This document shows positions 46,401-55,149 of a DNA stretch of 64,000 nt, one piece after another. The DNA comes from Paenibacillus xylanilyticus. Lineage in GTDB: Bacteria; Bacillota; Bacilli; Paenibacillales; Paenibacillaceae. Position 1 is the first letter of the stretch; each line of letters begins with the position of its first letter. The stretch is taken from contig NZ_JABMCB010000202.1 in the NCBI RefSeq assembly GCF_013359935.1, positions 620,001-684,000 on the forward strand, read 5' to 3'. The translations under genes were made by a program, and so were the position numbers. The notes under the pieces are model-generated. The model was not told where the DNA came from, searched no databases, and worked only from the letters and a program-made list of their open reading frames with translations.

Positions 46401-47258
46401 TGCCGCCGAGGAACCCTCATTTGTATTGGACAGTGTTATATTCCCCTCAAACACAAAATCTGCAGCTGCCTTTTCGTATACAGTCATTCCGGTGTCCTGG
46501 GCATTTCCCTTCCCTCTATAACCTTTCAAATCCGGCTGCCATTCGCCTACGCTGCTTATCGGTTTGCCTACATTTCCATTCATGGTACTAACCTGCACAT
46601 TCTGGAACAAAGCGGACCCATCCCAAACATGGAGCCCCAGCTTCCCTGATGAGTAGGCACTGTCCTTCACATCAATCACCGGATCGTACCGATCGTCCCA
46701 AAACACCTGAAGTCTATCCCCGTCCGCTTTCACTTTCAAATGATAGATGCCTCCAACTTCGAGGTTTGCTTTATGTTCGACATACAACTTTCCCTGCTGT
46801 CCACTTGCATCTCTTAGACGTATCACACCAGCCTGGGGAACCACTTGCAGCATATATGAAGACCAGCCTGTATCATTGGATCGAAAAATAAGACTGGTAT
46901 CCGCTTTCATATTCTGAATCATCAAATCAGCTTCATAGATAAAATTATCGGCTCGTGTGGCGGAAATCGCCATCACATTCTCCCCGGCATCCGAAGCCAG
47001 ACGGAGTCCTTCGTCTGTATCTTCCAGACTGCCTCTGCCCTGTACTGTCCAATCCGACAAATTCGTTGCAGCCTTAGACACTTTGGTTAACGTTTGAACC
47101 GCCTCCCTGTGTTGTTTCGCTGATCCCTCGTATGGTTGCTCTTTCCACTGCGTGGCGTCTGTCTCCGTATAAGATGCTGTGGCATAAGCTTCTGCAGAAG
47201 AAAACACAAGGAAACATGATAATAGAACACAACCGATGGTCCGGATGATACATTTCAT
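43428..47258 (-). CDS. Giant secreted multimodular GH32 fructan hydrolase
   Basis: A 1276-residue exported protein with a signal peptide (to about AEAYA, residue 25). Module order: two LamG/DUF1080-like beta-sandwiches (about 65-225 and 240-390), the GH32 catalytic domain (about 398-870), a Big_2-like Ig domain (about 885-970), a third copy of the beta-sandwich (about 975-1135) and a C-terminal ricin-like trefoil (about 1145-1276). The catalytic part has SASDPNG (nucleophile Asp about 414), WDFRDPKV and WECPDL (acid Glu). After HLFHQDGGTWAHAVS the usual GPMHWG stretch is missing, so the active site may differ from classical levanase or inulinase. ATG at 47258 opens directly into the signal peptide; the frame to 47375 is spurious. 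Confidence 0.9.
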   Translation of the reverse strand: MKCIIRTIGCVLLSCFLVFSSAEAYATASYTETDATQWKEQPYEGSAKQHREAVQTLTKVSKAATNLSDWTVQGRGSLEDTDEGLRLASDAGENVMAISATRADNFIYEADLMIQNMKADTSLIFRSNDTGWSSYMLQVVPQAGVIRLRDASGQQGKLYVEHKANLEVGGIYHLKVKADGDRLQVFWDDRYDPVIDVKDSAYSSGKLGLHVWDGSALFQNVQVSTMNGNVGKPISSVGEWQPDLKGYRGKGNAQDTGMTVYEKAAADFVFEGNITLSNTNEGSSAALLFRASTDGTRGYEAVLIREGAEVGVQLRKADGTVLASSNRMYPSLPGARHHIEVITSGSLLQVYVDGYTPPAVEVTDTSYANGNVGLVVQQGVAYFQDIYVTEESVYYKEDYRPQYHYSPIRGSASDPNGLVYYEGEYHLFHQDGGTWAHAVSSDLIHWKRLPIALPWNDQGHVWSGSAIADLNNTSGLFTDSGGKGLIAYYTSYHPDKPGGNQRIGLAYSTDQGRNWHYAEDRPIVIENPGKNGDDPGSWDFRDPKVVRDEEHNRWIMVVSGGDHIRFFTSTNLLDWTLTDNFGYGDYVRGGVWECPDLMQLPIDGTDQRKWVLMISTGANPKTQGSDAEYFVGELTAEGKFLNDHPVGQVLRTDFGKEFYASMSFANMPDQRKVMLAWMTNWDYPFEFPTSSWKGQLTIPREVSLRTADEGVRLVQTPITELQTLRHNLYSAQQLMVGPKTKNPLDGLTAGAYEIEAEVEIPANSSVTEFGFQLRQREGQQTTVGYRVDSQNMFVDRSTSGDVSFSDLFTKVHEAPLQPENQKVKLRIFVDESSVEVFGNDGKVVFSDVIFPDPAGRAMAFYSLGGEMKVNSLKVHTLDNIWREDTSPQTQVIADTHRRTANIGQTQTLYAAVEGGRGKGAQPLKWKVSNPKVAQIVHSDKTKATVRAVGGGEAIVTVSTANGKASAKIPITVSSGIFQTNLSGWKSDKSTAQWFVTEQGIQGSSSGDSQYIAQETAGDFQYEADLTLGAQSGAGSIVFRASEDGRSGYYLNIDPNLKSIRLFYKVNGKFETRQVLAQIPRFSGKHQTYHIQIQADGPRIQVVLDGKRIMDLKDGTFAEGHFGVHVFGGSASFQNVNVNNAKKAELETVMIRNAGHPVVMQAVQSEAGEVIKVDDGAENASEGLKWVLVPTGDDSGSYSIRTLSGMALDWDVGQNRVQLYSYLGYANQRWLISENDDGSIHITNMHNGNALGISADGSELVLNELRKENENQKWFFR

Positions 47259-47303
47259 GAGCCTTCCCTCTTTTCGTATGAATGAATAAGCAAAAATCCC
47301 ACA

Positions 47304-47353
47304 AAGGACGGTGCATTCTCTTAGCAAAATAAGTGAACATGCATCCGTCCCTT
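47304..47353 (-). repeat. Inverted repeat between fructokinase and secreted GH32
   Basis: AAGGACGGTGCAT (47304-47316) pairs with ATGCATCCGTCCCTT (47339-47353) with one bulge. Read leftward, a five-T tract follows the stem after about a dozen bases. It may be a partial terminator or attenuator that lowers expression of the secreted enzyme relative to the intracellular genes. Confidence 0.4.
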
Positions 47354-47378
47354 CCGGGACTTTAATGAATATCAAAAG

Positions 47379-48269
47379 CTATGAAGCAGACGTGACACGT
47401 TCCAGTGCTTCCAAACCCAATGCGAGGGCACCGCATAGTCCTGCATGCTGGCCCAATCCCGGCTGGACAATATATTGATCGATATGATGTGTTATTGGCG
47501 CTGCATTCACATAACCATTCAGATTTTGTACAACCCGCTCCCGGATCATCGGAAACAGATGACTTTGCTGCATTACCCCACCGCCCAAGATGACCTTTTG
47601 CGGGGAGTGAAGCAGAATGGCCGTCGTGATGGACTCCGCAATGTAAAAGGACTCGATCTCCCACGCCGGATGGTCTGCCGGCAGTTCGCTGCCAGGGCTC
47701 TGCCAGCGAGCTTGAATGGCTGGCCCTGCAGCCATCCCCTCCAGGCAATCGCCATGATACGGACATAATCCGGGAAAATGATCATCCGGGTGCCGCCTCG
47801 TCCGCATGTGTCCACCCTCGGGATGCAGCAATCCATGTACACGTTTGCCTCCCGTAACAAGTCCAATTCCAACACCGGTGCCGATCGTATAATACACACA
47901 GTTGTCCAGCCCCTTCGCTGCTCCCCAAGTGACTTCTCCAAGTGCCGCTGCATTCACATCCGTATCCCATCCGAAGGGAACCGGAAATTCACGCTTCAAG
48001 GTTTCAACAACATTGCAGTTACCCCAACCCGGCTTGGGTGTTGTTGTGATAGAGCCATAGGTGGAACTATCCGGTTGCAGATCAATCGGACCAAAGGAGC
48101 CAATTCCGATGGCCGTCACTCCCTTATCCCTGAAATACTCGGTAACTTTCGAAAGTGTGGTCTCGGGATGCTCGGTTGGAAAGCTGCACCAATCTTCAAT
48201 TCTACCTTGCTCATTGCCTACACCACATACAAACTTTGTTCCTCCCGCTTCTATGGCTCCTATACGCAT
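47379..48269 (-). CDS. ROK-family fructokinase
   Basis: A 296-residue sugar kinase with IGAIEAGGTKFVCGVG (phosphate loop), YYTIGTGVGIGLV and PEGGHM. The zinc-binding cluster is CPYHGDCLEGMAAG, with an upstream His in DHFPGL, as in ScrK/GmuE-type fructokinases. It phosphorylates fructose released by the GH32 enzyme encoded just upstream (gap 19 bases). ATG at 48269 follows AAGGGGGACAGG; the upstream extension lies within the GH32 gene. Cytoplasmic. Confidence 0.92.
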   Translation of the reverse strand: MRIGAIEAGGTKFVCGVGNEQGRIEDWCSFPTEHPETTLSKVTEYFRDKGVTAIGIGSFGPIDLQPDSSTYGSITTTPKPGWGNCNVVETLKREFPVPFGWDTDVNAAALGEVTWGAAKGLDNCVYYTIGTGVGIGLVTGGKRVHGLLHPEGGHMRTRRHPDDHFPGLCPYHGDCLEGMAAGPAIQARWQSPGSELPADHPAWEIESFYIAESITTAILLHSPQKVILGGGVMQQSHLFPMIRERVVQNLNGYVNAAPITHHIDQYIVQPGLGQHAGLCGALALGLEALERVTSAS

Positions 48270-48288
48270 TTTCCTGTCCCCCTTGCGC

Positions 48289-49770
48289 TCATTCCGATTG
48301 ACCTTCTGCTTGGACAGGGGATAGTTCATAGATATGAAGCGAAGAAAATACCAGATCTTTATGATCCGTATGAACCGAGATTCCCTTGGAACCCGCATCC
48401 GGATAGATCAGATCGGTAATCACCGCCTGACCGTCATTGGCAAATACCTCTACGGATGAATGATCCACAAAGATACACAAACGCTGGTTGCCGTCTACTG
48501 CTTTTAATTCAGCTGCATGACGACCCAGAAAATGTTCATGGAAGTCGATAATACCTGACCGGCTGCGATCGACGTATACTTCATTCTCGGTAGCGTCCAC
48601 GCCTATAAGCGTTTCATTCTCCACACCACTTCGTAATGCAAATTGAACGGATAGATCAGAAGCCCATTCCGCATGAATCTCATAATTTACAAGACGCAAA
48701 GTGTTCAACTGCTCACTCACTTGGCTGATTGAAGCATCCTGTAGGGACAATACTGGCTTGCGGGCTTGTTCCAGCTCGCGCGCAGGACGCTGAACCAGCA
48801 GGATTTCTCCGTCCCTTGTCTCCAATGTCAGCTCTCTCGCAATGGTCATCGCGCCGCGATACCCTTCCGTTGGCGTCTGATTGGCATACATCCAGTTACT
48901 CATCCAGCCCATAAACAGGCGTCTGCCGTCTTCTGCCGGAATATCAGACCAACTGACCCCTGCGTAGTTATCCCGACCATGATCAACCCAGCGAACGGTA
49001 TGGGAAGCTTCATCAGGAACAAATGAAATGCCATTAAAATCTCCGGTGAAGTACTGCGTTCTGGAGCCTTCCTTGAAGGCAGGATCTGCACCAATGCTGA
49101 CGAGCATCACCCATTTCTCCTGACTCGCATCTCCATCGACGGCCAGCGGGAACAGGTCAGGGCACTCCCAGACACCGTCATGTGAGCCGATTCCTGTACC
49201 GAATTCACTGCCCAGCGTCCAATCCTTCAGATTGGGAGAATGATACAGACATACCGTTTGACCACAAGCAATAATCATAATCCATTTCTCGGTCTGCTCA
49301 TGCCAGAATACTTTGGGATCACGGAAATCCACGAACATTTTATCTTCCAGTACCGGATTGTCCTCGTATTTGATCCATGTTCTGCCGTTATCCTTGCTGT
49401 AAGCGAGACTCTGTCGCTGAATCGGATGATCGTTTGGCACTTCCAGATGGTGGGTGAAAATAGCCACCAATCCAGGCTCATCGTCAAAGAATCCGGAAGT
49501 ATTATTCCAATCCACCACAGCACTTCCAGAGAATATCGTGCCATGTTCATCCGGTGCCAAAGCCACGGGGAGCTCTTCCCAGTTGACCAGATCCCTGGTC
49601 ACCGCGTGTCCCCAATGCATCGGTCCCCATGTTGTGCCAAACGGATGATGCTGATAGAACAAGTGATACTCGCCTTTGAAAAATACCATGCCATTCGGAT
49701 CATTGATCCAATTCTTCTTAGGTGTGAAATGATAGATTCCCCGGAAATCGGATGTTGTTATTGTAGACAT
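48289..49770 (-). CDS. Intracellular GH32 beta-fructosidase
   Basis: A 493-residue enzyme without signal peptide. It has the full GH32 signature: NWINDPNGM (nucleophile Asp about residue 22), the aromatic WGPMHWGHAV, DFRDPKV (about 148) and WECPDL (acid Glu about 201), with the C-terminal beta-sandwich carrying SSVEVFANDGQAVITDLIYP. It hydrolyses imported fructo-oligosaccharides or sucrose to fructose, which the next gene phosphorylates. ATG at 49770 has AAAGGAG nine bases upstream; the longer frame to 49857 overlaps the SBP stop region and has no such site. Confidence 0.93.
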   Translation of the reverse strand: MSTITTSDFRGIYHFTPKKNWINDPNGMVFFKGEYHLFYQHHPFGTTWGPMHWGHAVTRDLVNWEELPVALAPDEHGTIFSGSAVVDWNNTSGFFDDEPGLVAIFTHHLEVPNDHPIQRQSLAYSKDNGRTWIKYEDNPVLEDKMFVDFRDPKVFWHEQTEKWIMIIACGQTVCLYHSPNLKDWTLGSEFGTGIGSHDGVWECPDLFPLAVDGDASQEKWVMLVSIGADPAFKEGSRTQYFTGDFNGISFVPDEASHTVRWVDHGRDNYAGVSWSDIPAEDGRRLFMGWMSNWMYANQTPTEGYRGAMTIARELTLETRDGEILLVQRPARELEQARKPVLSLQDASISQVSEQLNTLRLVNYEIHAEWASDLSVQFALRSGVENETLIGVDATENEVYVDRSRSGIIDFHEHFLGRHAAELKAVDGNQRLCIFVDHSSVEVFANDGQAVITDLIYPDAGSKGISVHTDHKDLVFSSLHIYELSPVQAEGQSE

Positions 49771-49866
49771 ATTGGTTAACTCCTTTGGATCAAACTGATC
49801 ATGGGGAGACAAGGCTTTACTCGCAATCTGCTGCAATGTATAGCAGCGTCTCCTCAATCCGTTTGT

Positions 49867-51474
49867 TTATTTGGTATTGCGGTCATATCCCGCTTGTTTA
49901 ATTTGAAGCCATTCTTGCAGTCCAAGACGATCCAACTCTTTCAAATAAGCATCCCACTCCTGATCGATCTTTCCGTTCTGATACCATTCCGTCCGCATAC
50001 GCAACACATAGGCGAACAGATCGGTCTCAATCGTGGAGAGCCGGTCGAGTTCATCAATGGAGAAGAACACGCTTGGATAGACGTTTTCCGCTTTCATATG
50101 CGGAACCATCACTTTGTCAAGGAGCTCCATACGCCATGCCGCATCTTCCGGTTTGGTTGTGTATTTGTCGTAGTAACTGTCTAGAATGGCCAGCGGTCCT
50201 GCAATGCTCGTTTTTTGTCTGAGCTCAACAGGTGCAGCGCCTTCCAGCGGAAGATGCTTCAGCATACCCTTGGCTTCGTCGAATTCAAAAATATTCTGTT
50301 GTGTCTCATCGCCGTACGTTCCCCAGTTGTTCTGCACAGATTGGAGCGGATCGTACAGTTGGTCCACCCACTTCGCTGTGGATTCCAGATTTTTATTGCT
50401 GCTGGTAATAACCATACGTCCCCGGTCGAGACCGATACCGTTCGTTCTTGTCACATTGACCTCGCCACTCGGTCCAGCAACCGGAGGCAGAACATCATAG
50501 GCATCATTCATGCCTGTAATGTTGGCTTTATCCCAAGTGAAATACATGCCATACTTGTTGTCTTTGCCCTTGGCGAGATACGTATTCCAATCCTGCTGGT
50601 ACGCTTCCACATCCACGAGACCTTCCTGAACCAGTTCGTGAATGTATTTAACCGCTTCCTTATAACCTTCATCAGCTGCCGTGAAGACCACCTTGCCTTC
50701 ATCGGTCACCACGGTATGATCCCAGTTCTCCCCGAGTCCAAATGCCGCAAAGAGAAATGTCAGATCTTCTCCGCCCGGCTTGTTAATGAAAGACAACGGA
50801 ATTTCGTCAGCCTTACCATTACCGTTCGGGTCCTGAGTTTTGAATGCAATCAGCACTTCTTTCAGTTCTTCGGTTGTCGTCGGCATTTTTAGTCCGAGCT
50901 TGTTCAGCCATTCCACATTGATCCAGGGCAAGTTATCCACTGCCTGAATCCGTTGTTTGCCACTACCAAGTTCCTCAATCCAGGGAAATGAATAAATATG
51001 TCCATCCGGAGCCGTGATCATGCTCTTGTATTCGGGAGCTTCCTCCAGCACTTTTTGCAGATTGGGCATGTATTGCTCAATCAGGTCTTCCAGTGGAATG
51101 ATGGCCCCGTCCTTCGCCAGTTTCAGGAGATCATAATCCCCATAACCTGCGTCAAAAATGGCATCCGGCAAATCACCGCTGGCTACTGCCAGGTTTCTTT
51201 TTTCGGCAAACACATCACTCGTATAGTTTTTCCAGTTGATATGCACATTGGTCTTCTCTTCAAGTCTCTTGTAGATCAGCTTCTCGTTCGGATCAGCGGG
51301 CGCCAGCGGAGAGCTCTGTGTAATAAAATTCAATGACACTTTGCCATCAGGTGATTGGGCTTCACTCGCTGCACCGCCTCCGCCCCCACCACAGGCCGAG
51401 AGCAATAGCATGGCAGACAGCATGGAAACGGATGCTGTGGTAACGGCTTTTCTGGACTTGTTCGCTTTTTTCAT
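49867..51474 (-). CDS. Fructan-oligosaccharide-binding lipoprotein (LplA-like SBP)
   Basis: A 535-residue SBP with lipobox LLLSACGGGGGG and the calcium-type loop KTQDPNGNGKADEIPL. It is related to the SBP at 6387-8024, sharing the same layout and the MPTTTEELKEVLIAFK stretch. It follows two permeases and precedes the GH32 and fructokinase genes, so fructan-derived oligosaccharides are the likely ligand. ATG at 51474 has GGAGG eight bases upstream. Confidence 0.9.
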   Translation of the reverse strand: MKKANKSRKAVTTASVSMLSAMLLLSACGGGGGGAASEAQSPDGKVSLNFITQSSPLAPADPNEKLIYKRLEEKTNVHINWKNYTSDVFAEKRNLAVASGDLPDAIFDAGYGDYDLLKLAKDGAIIPLEDLIEQYMPNLQKVLEEAPEYKSMITAPDGHIYSFPWIEELGSGKQRIQAVDNLPWINVEWLNKLGLKMPTTTEELKEVLIAFKTQDPNGNGKADEIPLSFINKPGGEDLTFLFAAFGLGENWDHTVVTDEGKVVFTAADEGYKEAVKYIHELVQEGLVDVEAYQQDWNTYLAKGKDNKYGMYFTWDKANITGMNDAYDVLPPVAGPSGEVNVTRTNGIGLDRGRMVITSSNKNLESTAKWVDQLYDPLQSVQNNWGTYGDETQQNIFEFDEAKGMLKHLPLEGAAPVELRQKTSIAGPLAILDSYYDKYTTKPEDAAWRMELLDKVMVPHMKAENVYPSVFFSIDELDRLSTIETDLFAYVLRMRTEWYQNGKIDQEWDAYLKELDRLGLQEWLQIKQAGYDRNTK

Positions 51475-51531
51475 GATCATGACCTCCATGGAATTGAGTT
51501 GGATCAAACTTGCTGTATATCAGGCCGTTCA

Positions 51532-52413
51532 CTATTTAAGTGAGCCTACCATGACACCTTTTTCAAAATATTTCTGAAAGAATGGATACATAATGATGAG
51601 TGGCAGGCTCGAAATGACAATGGCTGAATATTTGATCATTTCCGAGAGCCGTTTCAGTTCCGCCATCGCAAGCTGATCACTGATCATGCCTGGTGCAGCC
51701 TGGTTCTGTATCAGAATAGAGCGCAGTACAAGCTGTAACGGGTGGAGATTGGGATTATCCAGATAGATCATGGCATCAAAATAGGAATTCCACTGCCCTA
51801 CAAACGCGTACAACGCCAGTACAAAAATGATGGGTTTCGACAATGGAATGACGATCTGGAAGAAAATCTTCATCTCGGATGCACCATCCACATTGGCGGC
51901 TTCTTTCAATTCTCGCGGTACCCCTTTGAAAAAGGTTCTGGAGAGAATGATGTTCCATACGTTCACTGCACCTGGAATGATAATGGCCCATACCGTATCC
52001 AGCATGCCGAGATTACGCACGAGCAGATAGGTGGGAATCAATCCGCCACCGAAGAACATGGTAATGATAAATATAATCATGAAAAATCCTCGTCCTGCCA
52101 GCCTATCATCAGACAATGCATAACCTGCAAATATCGAGACAGTCACCGTCACGAGTGCAAAGGAAACCGAGTACAGCACAGCATTGGCAAAACCTCGAAT
52201 CATGGCCGGATTCGACAAAATCATCTGGTAACCATCCAAACTCCAATCGGACACATTGAAAGACAGGCCACGGTTCAGCAGCACAGTCGGGTCCATGAAT
52301 GAGGCGATAACAATGTAAATCAGGGGCACGACCACAACCAGTACAGCACAAGTGAGAAAGATCGCGTTCAGTACGAGGAGCAGACGATCCAGTCCCGTAT
52401 GTTTGACAACCAT
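51532..52413 (-). CDS. Carbohydrate ABC transporter permease (LplC-like)
   Basis: A 293-residue permease with about six membrane helices, the EAA loop RELKEAANVDGASEMKIFFQI, and the end FFQKYFEKGVMVGSLK. AAAGGAG lies eight bases before ATG at 52413. It is the second permease of the fructan importer. Confidence 0.93.
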   Translation of the reverse strand: MVVKHTGLDRLLLVLNAIFLTCAVLVVVVPLIYIVIASFMDPTVLLNRGLSFNVSDWSLDGYQMILSNPAMIRGFANAVLYSVSFALVTVTVSIFAGYALSDDRLAGRGFFMIIFIITMFFGGGLIPTYLLVRNLGMLDTVWAIIIPGAVNVWNIILSRTFFKGVPRELKEAANVDGASEMKIFFQIVIPLSKPIIFVLALYAFVGQWNSYFDAMIYLDNPNLHPLQLVLRSILIQNQAAPGMISDQLAMAELKRLSEMIKYSAIVISSLPLIIMYPFFQKYFEKGVMVGSLK

Positions 52414-52429
52414 GAATAACTCTCCTTTC

Positions 52430-53398
52430 CTAATAGAGGCCTTCGCCTTCATTCAATTTCTTGACAATCAGATTCACAGTAACCAGCAAAATCACGTTGA
52501 TAACCGAGTTGAACAATCCCACAGCTGCAGAGTAAGCATAATCTCCAGACTGCAAGCCCACCTTGTAGACATACGTGGCAATGATCTCGGAGGATGGCAG
52601 GTTCATGGACGTCTGCATCAGGTAAGCCTTCTCAAATCCAATGGACATGATCCCGCCAGCTGCTAGAATAAATACGATGGCCATAATCGGACGAATCGTC
52701 GGAAGGTCAATGTGACGAATACGCTGAATGAGATTCGCACCATCGAGATTGGCTGCATTGTGAAGTTCCGGATCGACATTGGCCAACGCCGCGACATAAA
52801 TGATGGAAGCCCATCCCGCTCCGGTCCAGATATCAGACAAAATGTATATCCAGCGGAAATATTCCGGCTCGGACATGAACATAATCGGCTGACCGGTGAT
52901 CCATGTGGCGAATTGGTTAATCGGCCCTGTCGGTGATAGAAAGATAAACAGCATACCCACAATGACAACAACCGATATGAAGTTTGGTGCATACAGAAAC
53001 AACTGAATATTTTTCTTCACCCCGGCTTTACGCACCTGATTGAGCATGAGAGCTAGCAAAATGGGTACCGGGAAGCTGAAGATCAATCCAAAAAAACTGA
53101 GTTTAAGCGTATTCATAAAAATGACATCAAAATTGGGGGAAGCCAAAAATTTCTCAAAATGCTTCAACCCTACCCATTCACTGCCCATGATGCCTTTGAT
53201 TGGGCTAAAATCCTTAAATGCAATAATGGCTCCATACATCGGGATGTATTTGAAGACAAGGGTCAGGATCAAAGCTGGTGCAAGTAACAAATACAAAAAA
53301 TAGTGCTTTTTGAGCTGCTGCATCCTGTGACTGGTCGATGTCCTCTCTTTCAGTGCCCTTCCCGAACTTTTTTGGGTATCCACTGCGTTATCCAACAT
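52430..53398 (-). CDS. Sugar ABC transporter permease (LplB-like)
   Basis: A 322-residue permease with HYFLYLLLAPALILTLVFKYIPMYG as first membrane segment and the loop ELHNAANLDGANLIQRI. It is the first gene of the fructan operon 53398-43428. ATG at 53398 follows ACGGAGGTAAC; the frame reaches 53416 without a better site. It is divergent from the LacI-type regulator. Confidence 0.92.
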   Translation of the reverse strand: MLDNAVDTQKSSGRALKERTSTSHRMQQLKKHYFLYLLLAPALILTLVFKYIPMYGAIIAFKDFSPIKGIMGSEWVGLKHFEKFLASPNFDVIFMNTLKLSFFGLIFSFPVPILLALMLNQVRKAGVKKNIQLFLYAPNFISVVVIVGMLFIFLSPTGPINQFATWITGQPIMFMSEPEYFRWIYILSDIWTGAGWASIIYVAALANVDPELHNAANLDGANLIQRIRHIDLPTIRPIMAIVFILAAGGIMSIGFEKAYLMQTSMNLPSSEIIATYVYKVGLQSGDYAYSAAVGLFNSVINVILLVTVNLIVKKLNEGEGLY

Positions 53399-53420
53399 GT
53401 TACCTCCGTTCATCACTTAA

Positions 53421-53737
53421 GTTTACAATTGCACCCGGTAAGGGCTTTCAATATTTACAATTGCTCATTTGATATTTTACAATTTAACAGGTGGTATAGG
53501 CATTAGTCAATACATTATGTAAAAATAATTGTGCATTTGATTACTTTTTTGTTTGCTTTCAGTATAGGTCGTCCATTTATTTGCGTATATAAAGTATATT
53601 CCTTTCACTTCTCCACGCCTTAAACCCATACATCGTAGGGGGATTGTTATTTTTCGGTCATGGCAGAAAGAATACAAACATACCAAAGTAGATTGCCTCA
53701 ATTTGGAAAACGTAAACTTAATTGTGCATTTGTAAAC
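53421..53737. promoter_or_regulatory. Repeated GTGCAWTTGTAAAC elements in the divergent fructan control region
   Basis: The 427-base gap between the importer and LacI genes holds a repeated motif. GTGCAATTGTAAAC lies on the reverse strand at 53434-53421 and GAGCAATTGTAAAT on the reverse strand at 53466-53453. On the forward strand are GTGCATTTGATTAC at 53531-53544 and GTGCATTTGTAAAC at 53724-53737. The inverted arrangement around a divergent promoter region suggests binding by a regulator, most simply the adjacent LacI protein. The motif is not a classical CG-centred LacI palindrome, so this is a proposal. Confidence 0.4.
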
Positions 53738-53825
53738 TCGAGATTGCTATTTGCTTCAATCTATTATACATTTGAGTTAGATAGCTATACGGATGACCAT
53801 TTGATCATTAGAGGTGAAACGCGAG

Positions 53826-54902
53826 ATGGCAAAAGAAAGAGTCACGATTCAGGACATCGCGGATGCTTTAGGCATCTCCAGGAATACGGCTTCCAAGGCA
53901 TTAAATGATACTGGCAATATCCCGGACGAGACACGGAATCGTGTAATCAAAAAAGCAATGGAACTCAAATACAAACAGTTCGCTTATATGGAGAGTGAGC
54001 ATGTCTTAACCAAAACACCAGGGAATATCGCCCTGTTAACAGAAAATCTGCCCAATACATCCCACTTTGGTTCGTTATTGATCAGCGGTTTGGAGAAAAG
54101 AATTAGTGCAGAGGGATACAATCTCTCCATCCATATTGTGCGCGAGGTTGATCAGAATTCACTTGCACTTCCCAACAATTTTGATCTCTCGAAGGTAGAT
54201 GGCATCATTTGTATTGAATTATTCAATCTTGAATACACTCAGCTTATTACCAATCTGGGGATCCCCACCATCTTCATCGATTGCGCTTCGAACATATGTT
54301 ATCCTGATTTCCATGCTGATCTGCTGTTGATGGAGAATGAACATAGCATCTACCAGTTAACCAAAAAATTAATTGAGAGCGGCTACAAAAATATTGGATT
54401 TACCGGGGATTACAATCACTGTAAAAGCTTCAATGAACGTTGGGTAGGATATCAGCGGGCCATGCTGGAATCGGGGCTGCAGGTCGATCTATCCCAATGC
54501 ATTGTGGAGGATGACCGCCTGTTCTTCTCGAAGCCCGGCTGGTTGAGGGATCGAGTGTCTGAGTTGAAATCGTTACCTGATGCATATGTCTGCGCCAATG
54601 ACTTCATCGCGGTCGAACTGATAAAGGCCTTGAAATTGAGAAATGTATCCGTTCCACAGGATGTTGTTGTATGCGGATTCGATAACGCTCCCGAATCACG
54701 AATTATTGAACCTCCATTAACGACGGTTCATATATATAGCAACGAGATGGGTATCAAGGCAGCGGAGATGCTGTTATCCCGAATTGACAATCCCGCACAA
54801 CCTTTTCAGGTCTCGCACATCGTGACCAAACCGATCATAAGAGAATCCACACCATCCATTATGCCTGCCAACTCTAATCTGGCTGATGTAACCGTAACAT
54901 AA
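53826..54902 (+). CDS. LacI-family regulator of the fructan locus
   Basis: A 358-residue regulator. The N-terminal HTH is VTIQDIADALGISRNTASKALNDTGNI, with a hinge around residue 50 and a periplasmic-binding-like effector domain after it (TPGNIALLTENLPNTSHFG, YVCANDFIAVELIKAL, VVVCGFDNAPES). ATG at 53826 has AGGTGA eight bases upstream; an in-frame GTG at 53814 would add four residues. It is divergent from the importer-GH32-fructokinase operon and is its most likely controller. Confidence 0.9.
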   Translation: MAKERVTIQDIADALGISRNTASKALNDTGNIPDETRNRVIKKAMELKYKQFAYMESEHVLTKTPGNIALLTENLPNTSHFGSLLISGLEKRISAEGYNLSIHIVREVDQNSLALPNNFDLSKVDGIICIELFNLEYTQLITNLGIPTIFIDCASNICYPDFHADLLLMENEHSIYQLTKKLIESGYKNIGFTGDYNHCKSFNERWVGYQRAMLESGLQVDLSQCIVEDDRLFFSKPGWLRDRVSELKSLPDAYVCANDFIAVELIKALKLRNVSVPQDVVVCGFDNAPESRIIEPPLTTVHIYSNEMGIKAAEMLLSRIDNPAQPFQVSHIVTKPIIRESTPSIMPANSNLADVTVT

Positions 54903-54977
54903 ATGAACTGACGGGTAATTTTTCCAAGGTTTGTATACCACCGTTAATTCCTCCCTAGCCGGTGGGTTAATAAAAGC

Positions 54978-55022
54978 AACAAGCGAGCAGTGCGTCAATA
55001 CGCAAGCTCGCTTGTTCTTTTT
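54978..55022 (+). terminator. Intrinsic terminator of the LacI gene
   Basis: AACAAGCGAGC pairs with GCTCGCTTGTT, with an inner TGCGT/ACGCA stem, followed by CTTTTT. It lies 75 bases after the LacI stop. Confidence 0.9.
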
Positions 55023-55076
55023 ATCGCTTCACGTGCAGCAGCACTGATCCCTTTTCGCCTTCTAATTTGTTCCGAT

Positions 55077-55100
55077 AAAAAAAGCCGCTATAATAGCGAC
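55077..55100 (-). terminator. Intrinsic terminator of the P-loop kinase/GNAT operon
   Basis: Read leftward, GTCGCTAT pairs with ATAGCGGC and is followed by seven T. It is the third member of the AGTCGC-type terminators. Confidence 0.85.
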
Positions 55101-55149
55101 TATGAATGGAACTATACTCTACCTTCGATATATCATTAAAAAAGTGTCA

